Source: an uncultured Alphaproteobacteria bacterium (GTDB lineage: Bacteria; Pseudomonadota; Alphaproteobacteria; Sphingomonadales; Sphingomonadaceae). From it: DNA of 64,000 bases. Made by a program: the position numbers and the translations under genes. How positions within the stretch are numbered: the first letter of the stretch is position 1; each line of letters opens with the position of its first letter. Below, one piece after another: positions 1 through 8,501 of this stretch. The notes beneath the pieces were generated by a model. It saw nothing but the letters and a program-made list of their open reading frames with translations. It did no database searches and had not been told where the DNA came from. Where the stretch lies: the NCBI GenBank assembly GCA_903934325.1, contig CAIZNH010000010.1, positions 1 to 64,000 on the forward strand, written 5' to 3'.

Positions 1-74
1 AGGTCGCCCCGGATCGCCTCCAGCGCCACCTTGGCTTTGAAATCGGCGCTGTAGCGCTTTCTCGTCGTCTTCAT
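1..74 (-). CDS. IS3-family transposase OrfA, N-terminal fragment (window edge)
   Basis: The minus-strand reading from the ATG at 74 gives MKTTRKRYSADFKAKVALEA followed by IRGDL, then runs off the window. This is the start of the helix-turn-helix OrfA protein of IS3-family elements, which binds the IS ends; a frameshifted OrfAB would be the active transposase. Only 24 residues are visible. The gene is complete at its 5' end and reads away from the exosortase-associated cluster. The family call rests on the characteristic KRYSADFKAKVALEA start. Confidence 0.8.
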   Translation of the reverse strand, partial: MKTTRKRYSADFKAKVALEAIRGD

Positions 75-139
75 TCCCGTACCAATCCATCAGGTCGGGA
101 TTAGCTTAGCACCCTGTCCAGAAAACCGGCACCACCTCA
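1..139 (-). mobile_element. Left end of an IS3-family insertion sequence (cut by window edge)
   Basis: The first 74 bases read on the minus strand encode the N-terminus of an IS3-type OrfA. About 65 bp upstream of its start lies the sequence TGAGGTGGTGCCGGTTTTCT (minus strand, beginning at 139). It starts with TG and looks like the terminal inverted repeat of this group. The rest of the element (orfB and the right end) lies outside the window, so completeness, activity and target duplication cannot be judged. The boundary at 139 is inferred from the TG-initial repeat. Confidence 0.75.
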
Positions 140-293
140 ATTTTCCCGCCCGACCCCGACACAGGCGGCTTGCAGGAGCGACCTGCAACCTGTGCGAGAC
201 GGGCGATGCCTGTCTTCTCGCCGGAAATGGTGAACATATTGTTAGTTATACAGCGCCAAATCGGGGCCTATCCCGCTTCGGGACAGGCACCTT

Positions 294-316
294 GCGGGGG
301 TTAACACGGCCCCCGC
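294..316 (-). terminator. Possible terminator hairpin after the PLP decarboxylase gene
   Basis: A 7-bp perfect GC stem (GCGGGGG / CCCCCGC) with a 9-nt loop sits 10 bases past the stop of the decarboxylase gene in its reading direction. A second imperfect hairpin follows at about 268-288. No clear T-run follows either stem, so Rho-independent function is uncertain. The remaining bases between the IS end and this gene (140-293) show no gene. Confidence 0.35.
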
Positions 317-325
317 GCGACGGCC

Positions 326-1552
326 TCAGACGAGCATTTCGGCGGCTGCACCATGCCCGAGAAATGCGGTCGGGCTGGCGCTCGCGCCATAGGCTCCGGC
401 GCAGAACACCGCGACCAGATCGCCCACCTCGGCATGGGGCATGGCGGCATTGTCGGCCAGCCTGTCGAGCGGGGTGCATAGGCAGCCGACGATATTGACT
501 TCCTCTGTCGCCTCGGCCCCGTAACGCGTTGCAATTGCTGAAGGATAATTGCGCCGCACGACCGTGCCGAAATTGCCCGAGGCCGCCAGCTGGTGGTGCA
601 ACCCTCCGTCCGTCACAAGATAGACCACGCCGTGGCTCTCCTTGCGGTCGATCACCCGGCACAGGTAAACCCCCGCCTCGCCCACGAGGTAGCGTCCCAG
701 TTCGATACAGAGCGCGGATTGCGCCAGAGCATCGGGCAAATGCGCCACCCGCTCCGCCTGCGCCGCGCCGACGCGGACAAGATCGAGCGGCTCGTCCCCC
801 GGGAAATAGGGAATGCCGAAGCCCCCGCCCATGTTGAGCTTGGGACAGCCATGGCCGATCGCATCGGTAAGCTGCGCAGCGAGATCGATGACATTGCCCT
901 GCGCCTCGATGATCGCATCGGCGCTCAGGGCCTGACTGCCGGTGAAGATGTGGAGGCCCCGCCATTCGGCCCCGCCCGCAATCAGCGATCGGGCAAGATC
1001 GGGCACCTTGTCGGCATCGACACCGAAAGGCTTGGCGCCGCCACCCATCTTCATGCCCGAACCCTTGAGCTCGAAACTGGGGTTCACGCGGATCGCGATG
1101 CGCGGCGCCTTGCCGAGCCGCTCGCCGATTGCCAGCGCGCGCCGCCCCTCGCCCTCGCTCTCGCAATTGAGCGTGACCCCGGCGGCAATCGCGGCTTCGA
1201 GCTCGTCATCGCGCTTGCCCGGGCCGGCGAAGCTGATCCGCGCAGGATCGATCCCCACCGCCTGGCACAGCGCCAATTCGCCCGAGGAGGCGATGTCGAA
1301 CCCGTCCACCAGCGGCGCCATGTGGGCGATCACGGCAGGCAGCGGGTTGGCCTTGACCGCGTAGTTGATCCCCACCCGCGCAGGCAGGGCTGCGCGCAGC
1401 TGGGCGATGCGGGCATCGAGTTGCTTGCGCGAATAGACGAACAGCGGCGTGCGCCCTGCTTCGGCAACGAGTTCGCTCGCGCGCTTGCCACCAATGGCAA
1501 GCTCGCCGCCGATGGTTTCATAGCCGGAAGGGATCGGGCCGACGGGTTTCAT
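326..1552 (-). CDS. PLP-dependent decarboxylase, exosortase A system-associated (LysA/ornithine decarboxylase-like)
   Basis: The protein has 408 residues and is a fold-III PLP decarboxylase related to diaminopimelate and ornithine decarboxylases. The PLP lysine is K67 in YAVKANP, and the C-terminal active-site cysteine is C359 in a CTPLD motif. A glycine-rich phosphate-binding stretch lies between them. The ATG at 1552 overlaps the stop of the upstream ligase gene by 4 nt (ATGA), which fixes the start and implies translational coupling. A true lysA would not normally sit here: neighbours are the ligase, carrier protein and hydrolases found with exosortase A (PEP-CTERM) loci, where this subfamily occurs. 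The substrate is unknown; decarboxylation of an amino acid for loading on the adjacent ACP is an inference. Confidence 0.88.
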   Translation of the reverse strand: MKPVGPIPSGYETIGGELAIGGKRASELVAEAGRTPLFVYSRKQLDARIAQLRAALPARVGINYAVKANPLPAVIAHMAPLVDGFDIASSGELALCQAVGIDPARISFAGPGKRDDELEAAIAAGVTLNCESEGEGRRALAIGERLGKAPRIAIRVNPSFELKGSGMKMGGGAKPFGVDADKVPDLARSLIAGGAEWRGLHIFTGSQALSADAIIEAQGNVIDLAAQLTDAIGHGCPKLNMGGGFGIPYFPGDEPLDLVRVGAAQAERVAHLPDALAQSALCIELGRYLVGEAGVYLCRVIDRKESHGVVYLVTDGGLHHQLAASGNFGTVVRRNYPSAIATRYGAEATEEVNIVGCLCTPLDRLADNAAMPHAEVGDLVAVFCAGAYGASASPTAFLGHGAAAEMLV

Positions 1553-3111
1553 GATGCAAATTCCTGATTGAGTTCGGCCTGCAAGGCGGTGCGATCGATC
1601 TTGCCATTGGGATTGATCGGCATGGCTTCGCGCCAGTGGATGTGGCGTGGCTGCATGAAATTGGGAAGATCGCGCTGGAGCCGCTTGGGCAGTTCCTCGG
1701 CGGCGTCGGCAGCATCGCCCGCACCGCGCACCACCAGATGGACCGCCTGCCCCAGACGCGCATCGGCAACGCCCAGCGCCACGGCTTCGGCCACCAGCCC
1801 TGTGGCAAGCGCTGCCTCCTCGATCTCCTGCGGGGAGATGCGGTTGCCAGCAGACTTTATCATCGCGTCGCGCCGTCCGGCGAAATAGAGCAGGCCATCC
1901 GCGTCGCGCCGCACCCGATCGCCCGACCACACCGCCGTACCGCCATAGGTGGACGCGGCGGGCGCAGGCTTGAAGCGCTCGGCAGTGCGCTCCGGATCCT
2001 GCCAATAGCCTTGTGCCACCAGCGGACCGCAATGGACCAGTTCGCCTTCCGCATTATCGGCGGTGACGCGACCTGCGTCATCAATAACGAGAATCTCTGC
2101 GAAAGGTATCGCCTTACCCATTGAAGTCGGGTTCGAATCCGCAAGGTCGGGATCGAGATAGGTCGAGCGGAAGGCCTCCGTCAGCCCGTACATCGGGAAG
2201 AGCCGGGCCTGCGGGAACATCGCCCGTAGCGAACGCACCAGATCGACGGTCAGCGCTCCGCCGCTATTCGTCAGTCGCCGCAAGGGCGCGCGCGCGTCTT
2301 CGGGCCAGTCGAGTTCGGTCAGTTGCACCCACAGGGGCGGCACGGCAGCCAGCGTCGTGACGCCATGTTTCGCGCAGGCCTTGGCGACGTCCTTGGGGAA
2401 AAGGAAATCGAGCGGCACCACGCAGCCACCGGCAAACCATGTGCTCAAAAGCTGGTTCTGCCCGTAATCGAAGGACAGCGGCAGCACCGCCAGCGTGACG
2501 TCATCATCGGCAAGGCCGAGATAATGCGCCACGCTCACCGCGCCGAGCCACATATTGGCATGGCTCAGCATCACCCCCTTGGGCCTGCCGGTCGAGCCGG
2601 AGGTATAGAGGATCGCCGCCAGCTCGTGCGGATCGGCAGCGGACGGGCCAAGATCGCAGGCTGTCGCCTCGGCCGCAGCCAACGCCTCGCCCTCGCCCAA
2701 CGCCGCGCAGCCGGGGGGCAAATCGCCCTCTTCCAGACTGGCGAGCCGCGAGCCCGTGCCGATCAGCAGCTTCGTGCCGCTATCGGCAAGGATATGGGCG
2801 GCTTGCGCGCGCTTCAGCAACGGGTTGATCGGCACATGCACCAGTCCCGCCCGCGCTGCGGCGAGCGGCAGGAGGCATGTCAACTCGCCCTTGGCCGCCC
2901 AGCTGGCGACCCTTGCGCCCTCCTCGGGCACCATTGTCGCCAACCATCCGGCGAGACGAGCGACACGCTGTCTTAACTGATTGTGGTTAAGCGTCACCTC
3001 GCGCAACACCAGCGCCGGGCGCTCCCCACGCCCCGCAGCCCCTGCCAATTCGGCAAGGTGGTCTAGCGGACGCGGGAGAGGATCGGGCAGTTGCGGCATG
3101 ATTTGGAGCAT
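1549..3111 (-). CDS. AMP-forming acyl-CoA ligase, exosortase A system-associated
   Basis: This 520-residue ANL-superfamily enzyme would activate a carboxylate as an acyl-adenylate and pass it to CoA or a carrier protein. Visible motifs are the phosphate-binding YTSGSTGRPKG loop (about 168-179), the MYGLTEA A5 motif (about 335), the GDR hinge region with GRRDAMIKSAGNRISP, and the C-terminal catalytic lysine in NPNGKIDR. It is coupled to the decarboxylase by a 4-nt overlap. Its start lies only 8 bp from the divergent FemAB-like gene; a later ATG at 3099 would widen that gap. The assignment to the exosortase-associated subgroup rests on context and overall similarity. The substrate is not known. 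Confidence 0.88.
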   Translation of the reverse strand: MLQIMPQLPDPLPRPLDHLAELAGAAGRGERPALVLREVTLNHNQLRQRVARLAGWLATMVPEEGARVASWAAKGELTCLLPLAAARAGLVHVPINPLLKRAQAAHILADSGTKLLIGTGSRLASLEEGDLPPGCAALGEGEALAAAEATACDLGPSAADPHELAAILYTSGSTGRPKGVMLSHANMWLGAVSVAHYLGLADDDVTLAVLPLSFDYGQNQLLSTWFAGGCVVPLDFLFPKDVAKACAKHGVTTLAAVPPLWVQLTELDWPEDARAPLRRLTNSGGALTVDLVRSLRAMFPQARLFPMYGLTEAFRSTYLDPDLADSNPTSMGKAIPFAEILVIDDAGRVTADNAEGELVHCGPLVAQGYWQDPERTAERFKPAPAASTYGGTAVWSGDRVRRDADGLLYFAGRRDAMIKSAGNRISPQEIEEAALATGLVAEAVALGVADARLGQAVHLVVRGAGDAADAAEELPKRLQRDLPNFMQPRHIHWREAMPINPNGKIDRTALQAELNQEFAS

Positions 3112-3119
3112 TCTCAGTA

Positions 3120-4109
3120 GTGATCGAAGCGCGGTATCACGATAGCGTTAACGTCTTGCAAGCGCTCACTGCGCCTGAAGCCTGTGCGCCCTTTGACCGG
3201 GCGGAGTGGTACGCCCTGCTGGCCGATACCGGCCTCACCCCGCTGATCGCGATTGCCAGCGATGCCGAGAACGCCGCAGCGCTGGCGCTCACCGCTGATG
3301 GCGGGCACATCACGCCCCTGCGCAACTGGTATTCCTTCACATGGCGACAGTTTGCGCCGGATGGCGCGGCGGGGGACCGGCTGCTCGAAGCCATTGCCCG
3401 CCAGTTGAAGACCCGCGGCCACCGCGTCACGCTCGAACCCGTGCCCGGCGAGGACGGGTCTGCCGATCGGCTCGCCCGCGCGTTCCGGGCTGCGGGCTGG
3501 CAGGTGAGGCAGGAGCCGTGCGACACCAACCACATCCTCGATGTCGCCGGGCGCAGCTTTGCCGAGTATTGGGAGACCCGCCCCGGCCCCTTGCGCACCA
3601 CGCTGAAGCGCAAGGCAAAGAAGGTCGAGACGCAGGTGTTCACCCGCTTCGATGACGAAGCCTGGGACGCCTACGAGACGATCTACGCCGCCAGCTGGAA
3701 ACCCGCCGAGGATCAGCCCGCGATGCTCCGCGCTTTTGCGCAAGCTGAAGGCGAAGCGGGCCGCCTGCGGCTCGGCATTGCGCGGGCCGAGGGACTGGCG
3801 GTCGCCGCGCAGTGCTGGACGGTGGAGAACGGCGTCGCCTACATCCACAAGCTCGCCCATCTGGAAAGCCACAAGCCGCTCTCGGCCGGGACCACGCTGA
3901 GCGCCGCGCTGTTCCAGCACGTGATCGATATCGACAAGGTCAATCTCGTCGATTTCGGCACGGGCGATCAGGGCTACAAGGCCGACTGGATGGAGGCCGT
4001 GCGCCCGCGCTTCCGGATCGATTGCCTTGATCCAGCACAGCCCAAAGCGTGGGCCCCGCTGACCAAGCGGATGTTGCGCGCGCTTGCACGCGGCCCCGCG
4101 CATGGCTAA
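3120..4109 (+). CDS. FemAB/GNAT-fold acyltransferase-like protein, exosortase cluster
   Basis: A 329-residue protein with a GTG start. The central and C-terminal part (about 140-310) has the BioF2/FemAB-type GNAT pattern: a basic RTTLKRKAKK stretch, a YAASWKP segment and a late DFGTGDQGYKADWM motif. Such proteins in PEP-CTERM/exosortase loci are thought to transfer an acyl or aminoacyl group, but no substrate is established. It is the first gene of a rightward group with the ACP and two hydrolases, and it diverges from the ligase with almost no intergenic space, so any promoter must lie inside one of the coding regions. An alternative would be a peptidoglycan-type aminoacyltransferase. Confidence 0.75.
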   Translation: MIEARYHDSVNVLQALTAPEACAPFDRAEWYALLADTGLTPLIAIASDAENAAALALTADGGHITPLRNWYSFTWRQFAPDGAAGDRLLEAIARQLKTRGHRVTLEPVPGEDGSADRLARAFRAAGWQVRQEPCDTNHILDVAGRSFAEYWETRPGPLRTTLKRKAKKVETQVFTRFDDEAWDAYETIYAASWKPAEDQPAMLRAFAQAEGEAGRLRLGIARAEGLAVAAQCWTVENGVAYIHKLAHLESHKPLSAGTTLSAALFQHVIDIDKVNLVDFGTGDQGYKADWMEAVRPRFRIDCLDPAQPKAWAPLTKRMLRALARGPAHG

Positions 4110-4151
4110 GCCCCGCCGCCACGGCCGAACACAGGGATTTTGGGCGAACCC

Positions 4152-4448
4152 ATGAACGCACTTCCGACCATTCCGGACGCGGGCGACACCGCCGCGCTTG
4201 ATCAGGAACTCAAGGGCTTGATTGCCGATGTGCTCGGGCTCGATCCGGCACAGGCAGCCGCCTTCGGCCCTGAATCGGGCCTGTTCGGCCACCTGCCCGA
4301 ACTGGATTCGATGGCAGTGGCGGGCCTGCTCACCGAAATGGAAGACCGGCTCGGCATCGTGATCGAAGACGATGACGTCGATGGCGAAATGCTGGAAACC
4401 TATGGCGGGCTGCTGGCCTTTGCCGCGGCCAAGCTCGCAGCGCACTAG
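4152..4448 (+). CDS. Acyl carrier protein, exosortase cluster
   Basis: A 98-residue acidic protein of phosphopantetheine carrier type. The attachment serine is S53 in the LDSMAV motif, followed by an acidic helix. It is not the fatty-acid ACP (no fab genes nearby) but a dedicated carrier between the FemAB-like gene and two hydrolases. The ATG at 4152 is preferred over a TTG at 4140 because the latter only adds a few unconserved residues. The likely partner is the AMP-forming ligase at 1549-3111, which could load it. The acyl group carried is unknown. Confidence 0.87.
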   Translation: MNALPTIPDAGDTAALDQELKGLIADVLGLDPAQAAAFGPESGLFGHLPELDSMAVAGLLTEMEDRLGIVIEDDDVDGEMLETYGGLLAFAAAKLAAH

Positions 4449-4460
4449 ACCCGCCCCCGC

Positions 4461-5135
4461 GTGATCTCCACCTGGACCATCTCCGGCGCCGATGGCGCGA
4501 CCGGCGAGGAACTGCTGGTGGCCTTCGACAAGGCGCGTGCCATGCGCGTGCTGGTCTGCCCCGCATGGTTCGACGAAGCCAACAAGCTGCGGCGCTTCAC
4601 CATCGAGGTGATGCGGCGGCTCGACAAGGCCGGGATCGACAGCTTTCTGCCCGATCTGCCCGGCTGCAATGATAGCCTCGCGCCGCTCGCCCCCCAGACG
4701 CTGGCCAGCTGGAAGGCCGGAATGGCCAGCGCTGCATATCAGTTCCAAGCCACCCATGTGCTGACGATCCGTGCCGGCGCGCTGCTCGCCCCCGATCATC
4801 TGCCCGTCTGGCTCTATGCCCCGCAATCTGGCAACAAGATCCTGCGCGGCATGATCCGCGCCCGCACCATCGCCGCGCGCGAGGCAGGGCGCGAGGAAAA
4901 GGCCGAGGCGCTGCTGGCGCTGGGCCGCAGCGAAGGTCTGGTGCTGGGCGGCTGGTCGCTTGGACCGTCGATGATCCGCTATCTCGTCGATGTCGAGCCG
5001 CGCCTCGCCGACGGACAGAGCGAGATCGCACAGAGCGCGCTCGGTGGCCCCGGTCTGTGGCTGCGCGCCGAGCCGGACGAGGACCCGCGCCAGAGCGAAG
5101 CGCTCGCAGCGATCATCGCCGGAGACGCTGCATGA
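4461..5135 (+). CDS. Exosortase A system-associated hydrolase 2 (alpha/beta fold)
   Basis: A 224-residue alpha/beta-hydrolase-like protein with a GTG start. The early strand and oxyanion region (PAWFDEANKLRR) and the PDLPGCNDS segment match the so-called hydrolase ortholog 2 of exosortase type 1 loci. At the usual nucleophile elbow the sequence reads TIRAGAL, so an arginine stands where a serine or cysteine would be expected. Catalysis by the standard triad is therefore doubtful. It overlaps the next gene by 4 nt (ATGA), consistent with a paired function with hydrolase 1. Confidence 0.8.
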   Translation: MISTWTISGADGATGEELLVAFDKARAMRVLVCPAWFDEANKLRRFTIEVMRRLDKAGIDSFLPDLPGCNDSLAPLAPQTLASWKAGMASAAYQFQATHVLTIRAGALLAPDHLPVWLYAPQSGNKILRGMIRARTIAAREAGREEKAEALLALGRSEGLVLGGWSLGPSMIRYLVDVEPRLADGQSEIAQSALGGPGLWLRAEPDEDPRQSEALAAIIAGDAA

Positions 5136-5923
5136 GCCGCCTGCCGCTCTCCTTCGGCTGCGGCACGCTGCGCCTTGCCGCCACGCTCGACACCGCGCCG
5201 GGCACGTGCGGCCTGCTGATGGTCAGCGGCGGCAACGAGATCCGCTCGGGCGCATTCGGCGGACAGGCTGCGCTTGCCGCACGCATCGCCCGCGCAGGCT
5301 TTCCGGTGTTCCGCTTCGATCGCCGCGGGATCGGCGACAGCGAGGGCGAGAACCGGGGGTTCCGACGCTCGGCCAAGGATATCGCCGCCGCGATCGAGGC
5401 TTTCCGCGCCATGGCCCCGCAGATCGAACGGGTTGTGGCTTTCGGCAATTGCGATGCCGCCTCGGCGCTGATGCTGGCAGGCGGCGCGGGCTGCGACGCT
5501 CTGGTGCTCTCCAACCCCTGGACGATCGAGCAGGACGAGAGTGCAGCCGAGCCTGACGCAACCCCGCCCCCGGCAGCGATCCGCGCGCGCTATGCCGAAA
5601 AGCTCAAGAATCCGCGCGAGATTGCCCGGCTGCTCGGCGGCGGGGTTGATCTCGGAAAACTCGCGCGTGGTCTGGTGCAATCGCTGCGCCCTGCCCCGCC
5701 GCCTTCAAGCCTTGCGCAGGAGATGCGCGAGGGGCTGGCGGGCTTCAGCGGCGATGTGCGCATCCTGATCGCCACGGCAGACCGCACCGCGCAGGTGTTC
5801 GAGGCGGCTTGGGACAAGCACGATCCGCGCATCCGCCGCTGCGAGGGCGCAGGCCACGCCTATGTCGAACCGGAACACCGGGACTGGCTGAAAGCCGAGT
5901 TACTCTCGGCCTTGCGAGCCTAA
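5132..5923 (+). CDS. Exosortase A system-associated hydrolase 1 (alpha/beta fold, Cys nucleophile)
   Basis: A 263-residue alpha/beta hydrolase. The FRFDRRGIGDSEG segment is typical of the fold. The nucleophile elbow reads GNCDAAS, giving cysteine rather than serine, as in the hydrolase ortholog 1 group of exosortase type 1 loci. The ATG at 5132 lies in a 4-nt overlap with the previous stop; longer in-frame readings have no family support. The gene ends in a 4-nt convergent overlap with the RNA methyltransferase gene. A thioesterase-like release step from the neighbouring ACP would fit the context but is inference. Confidence 0.82.
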   Translation: MSRLPLSFGCGTLRLAATLDTAPGTCGLLMVSGGNEIRSGAFGGQAALAARIARAGFPVFRFDRRGIGDSEGENRGFRRSAKDIAAAIEAFRAMAPQIERVVAFGNCDAASALMLAGGAGCDALVLSNPWTIEQDESAAEPDATPPPAAIRARYAEKLKNPREIARLLGGGVDLGKLARGLVQSLRPAPPPSSLAQEMREGLAGFSGDVRILIATADRTAQVFEAAWDKHDPRIRRCEGAGHAYVEPEHRDWLKAELLSALRA

Positions 5924-7116
5924 CGCTCGAACAGACTCACAAGCTCTACGTGCGTAGACCAGCGGAACTGGCCGACGGCACGCAGCTTCGTCAGGCGGAA
6001 GCCCGCTTCGGTCAGCACCGCGGCATCGCGCGCCCAGCTTGACGGGTTGCAGCTGACATAAACCACCCGCGCAAGCGTGCTTGCGGCAATCTCGGCCACC
6101 TGCGCTCTGGCGCCTGCTCGCGGGGGATCGAGCAGCACGGCGTCGAAGCGGTTCAACTCGGCGGGCTGGAGCGGGCTGCGGAACAGATCGCGGTGCAGCG
6201 CCAGCACCTGTCCGCCCGCGCGTGCGCCGGCGGCTTTGCAGGCGAGGTGCGCTGCTTGTTCAGCCTCGACCGCGAGCACCTTTCTGCCTTCGCGCAAGCC
6301 AAAGGCAAAGGTGCCCAGCCCCGCAAACAGATCGGCCACGATGCGCGCATCACCCAGCCACGCGGAGCTGTCTGCCAGCATCCGCTCCTCCGCATCGGCG
6401 GTCGCCTGCAGGAAAGCGCCGGGCGGCAGGCCCACCGCCACACCCGAGAGCGTCACGGTCACCGGCTCGGGCTCCCACAGCGTCTCGGGGCCAAAGCCCT
6501 GATCGATTGTGAGCCGCGCCAGCCCCTGCTCGCGCGCGAAATCGAGCGCCGCCTCGGTTGGCCCGAGGCCCTCGAGCGGAAAGTGCAGGAGATTGGCCTC
6601 GACGCCCTGATCCGCCAGCGTCAGATCTATCCCCACCATCCCCTTGGGGCCATGGGCCGTCACAAAGGCACGCAAAGGGGCAATCAGGGCGGCGAGCGCA
6701 GGGTGCAGCACCGGACATTCGGACAGGTCGACAATCCGGTGCGATCCGCCCTCGCGATAGCCGAGCACTGCGCCTTTGGCGGTGCGCAGGCCATGCAGTC
6801 CTGCGCGGCGGCGCGTGTGCGGCGGCGAGAGGTGGACGGGCAGAACCTCCTCCGGCTCCAGCCCCTGTCCCTTGGCAGCATTGACCACGCGCTCATGCAC
6901 GAACTCCGCAAGCACCGCGTCATCGGCGTGCTGCAACTGGCACCCGCCACACGTGGCGAAATGGCGGCACAGCGGCGCGATATGGTGCGCGCCCGGCGTG
7001 ATGACGCCATCGGCATCGAGCGTGTCGCCCGGCACAGCGCCCGCGACATGGCGACCGGACGGCGTGACCCCGTCGCCCTTGGCGGCGAGGCGGATGATGG
7101 GTTCGGAAATGTTCAC
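5920..7116 (-). CDS. RumA-type class I RNA (uracil-5-)methyltransferase with [4Fe-4S] cluster
   Basis: A 398-residue SAM-dependent methyltransferase making m5U in RNA, probably 23S rRNA. Four cluster cysteines are visible: C50, C56, C59 and C134. The SAM-binding motif is FAGLGTFAF, the DPPRAG motif follows, and the catalytic cysteine is C356 in YVSCNPSSW. The GTG start at 7116 overlaps the nnr stop by 4 nt, indicating coupling. The N-terminus is close to a short TRAM-like beta segment. Which uridine it modifies cannot be told from sequence. Confidence 0.88.
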   Translation of the reverse strand: MNISEPIIRLAAKGDGVTPSGRHVAGAVPGDTLDADGVITPGAHHIAPLCRHFATCGGCQLQHADDAVLAEFVHERVVNAAKGQGLEPEEVLPVHLSPPHTRRRAGLHGLRTAKGAVLGYREGGSHRIVDLSECPVLHPALAALIAPLRAFVTAHGPKGMVGIDLTLADQGVEANLLHFPLEGLGPTEAALDFAREQGLARLTIDQGFGPETLWEPEPVTVTLSGVAVGLPPGAFLQATADAEERMLADSSAWLGDARIVADLFAGLGTFAFGLREGRKVLAVEAEQAAHLACKAAGARAGGQVLALHRDLFRSPLQPAELNRFDAVLLDPPRAGARAQVAEIAASTLARVVYVSCNPSSWARDAAVLTEAGFRLTKLRAVGQFRWSTHVELVSLFER

Positions 7117-8501
7117 AGGCAGGCCGCTAGCGCCTCGGATACCCTCTCGGCAAGCAGCGAAGGCGTGAAAGCCGGGCCTGCGCGCCGCGCCGCCTCGCCA
7201 TGCAGCCACAGCGCCTGCGCACCAGCGGTGAAGGGATCGCATCCCGCCGCCATCCGGCTCGCGGCAATTCCGGCGAGAACATCGCCCGTCCCCGCCACCG
7301 AAAGCCAGCTTGGCGCAGGCAGGCCCAGAGCAAGACGGCCATCGGGCGCGGCGACCAGAGAATCCGGTCCCTTGGCGAGCACGACCATCCCGCTGATCCG
7401 CGCGAGGGCCAGCGCGCGGTCCCTCCGCCCTTCCGCAATGACGCCAAAGCTGCGGCACAGGGTTTCGAGCTCGCCATCATGCGGGGTCGCGAGTATCGGC
7501 ACTTTGCGGGCAAGCATGTCCGGCGTCAGAAGCATCAGGGCATCGGCGTCCACCACCAATGCGCGCGCCTGCGCCAGCGCCGCGCCGAGCCGCGCGCGCG
7601 CCGCCTCGTCCCGCCCCAGTCCCGGACCCACCAGCACCGCCGCCATGCGCGGATCGGCGAGCGCTTGCCCGAGCGGGGCCGTGTCGCTCACCACATCGGC
7701 GGGTGTTCGCGGATCAGTCTGCGGCGCAAGGAGCTTCACATAGCCCGCGCCCGCGTGCTGCGCGGCAGGGGCGGCAAGCAGGCTCGCCCCCGGCATGGCT
7801 CCTGCGACAACGCCCAGAAGCCCGCGCCGGTATTTGTGGCTATCCGTCGCTGGCGCGGCGATGCGCGGACGGTCCGCCAGCTGCGCCGCGCCCTCAACTG
7901 GCGCAATGCCGATCGACACGAGCCGCATCTGCCCCATCAGCGACCGCCCCGGCAGGCTCCAATGGCCAAATTTCCATGCACCCAGCGCCAGCGTCAGATC
8001 AAAGGCGGGGAGGCGCTCGTTCAGCACCACGCCGCTATCGCTGGCAATGCCGGACGGCACATCGACCGCGACCTTGAAGCGGTGCCGCGCCGCCAGATCG
8101 CGCAGGAGCAGCGCGTGTTCGGCCACCAGCGGCCGCGCTAGGCCCGAGCCGAACAGGCAATCGACAAACACATCGCCTGCCGCGCTGGCCGCCGTGGCGA
8201 CCGGCCCGTTCCAGCGCCGCTTGGCCTCCTTCGCCGCATCGGTTGCAGGATCGAGCGGTGCGATGACCGTGACCGCATTGCCCGCCTCACGCAAGGCACG
8301 GGCGATGACATAGCCGTCCCCGCCATTATTGCCCGGACCGCACAGCACGGTGACAGACCGTCCGGCGGCAACCCGCCGGATCCACTCGGCCGCACCGCCA
8401 GCGGCCACTTCCATGAGGTCGGAAACGCTCGTCCCCGCATCGAACAGAGCCTGTTCGGCAGCGCGCATCTGCGCTGCGGTGAGGACTTGGGCGGCGCTCA
8501 T
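7113..8501 (-). CDS. nnr: Bifunctional NAD(P)H-hydrate epimerase / ADP-dependent NAD(P)H-hydrate dehydratase
   Basis: A 462-residue two-domain repair enzyme for hydrated NADH/NADPH. The N-terminal YjeF_N epimerase domain (about 1-215) shows GPGNNGGDGYVIAR. The C-terminal ribokinase-like dehydratase domain (about 220-462) shows ATPHDGELETL, the KGPDSLVA segment and the GTGDVLAG anion-hole motif. Length fits the fused family. It starts in a 4-nt overlap with the upstream lipoprotein gene and ends in a 4-nt overlap with the RNA methyltransferase gene, so all three are likely co-transcribed. Confidence 0.93.
   Translation of the reverse strand: MSAAQVLTAAQMRAAEQALFDAGTSVSDLMEVAAGGAAEWIRRVAAGRSVTVLCGPGNNGGDGYVIARALREAGNAVTVIAPLDPATDAAKEAKRRWNGPVATAASAAGDVFVDCLFGSGLARPLVAEHALLLRDLAARHRFKVAVDVPSGIASDSGVVLNERLPAFDLTLALGAWKFGHWSLPGRSLMGQMRLVSIGIAPVEGAAQLADRPRIAAPATDSHKYRRGLLGVVAGAMPGASLLAAPAAQHAGAGYVKLLAPQTDPRTPADVVSDTAPLGQALADPRMAAVLVGPGLGRDEAARARLGAALAQARALVVDADALMLLTPDMLARKVPILATPHDGELETLCRSFGVIAEGRRDRALALARISGMVVLAKGPDSLVAAPDGRLALGLPAPSWLSVAGTGDVLAGIAASRMAAGCDPFTAGAQALWLHGEAARRAGPAFTPSLLAERVSEALAACL

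Noticed and set aside
246-1166. A 306-codon minus-strand frame overlapping the PLP decarboxylase
   Set aside because: It is an alternative frame of the same strand; the catalytic lysine and cysteine are in the 326-1552 frame.
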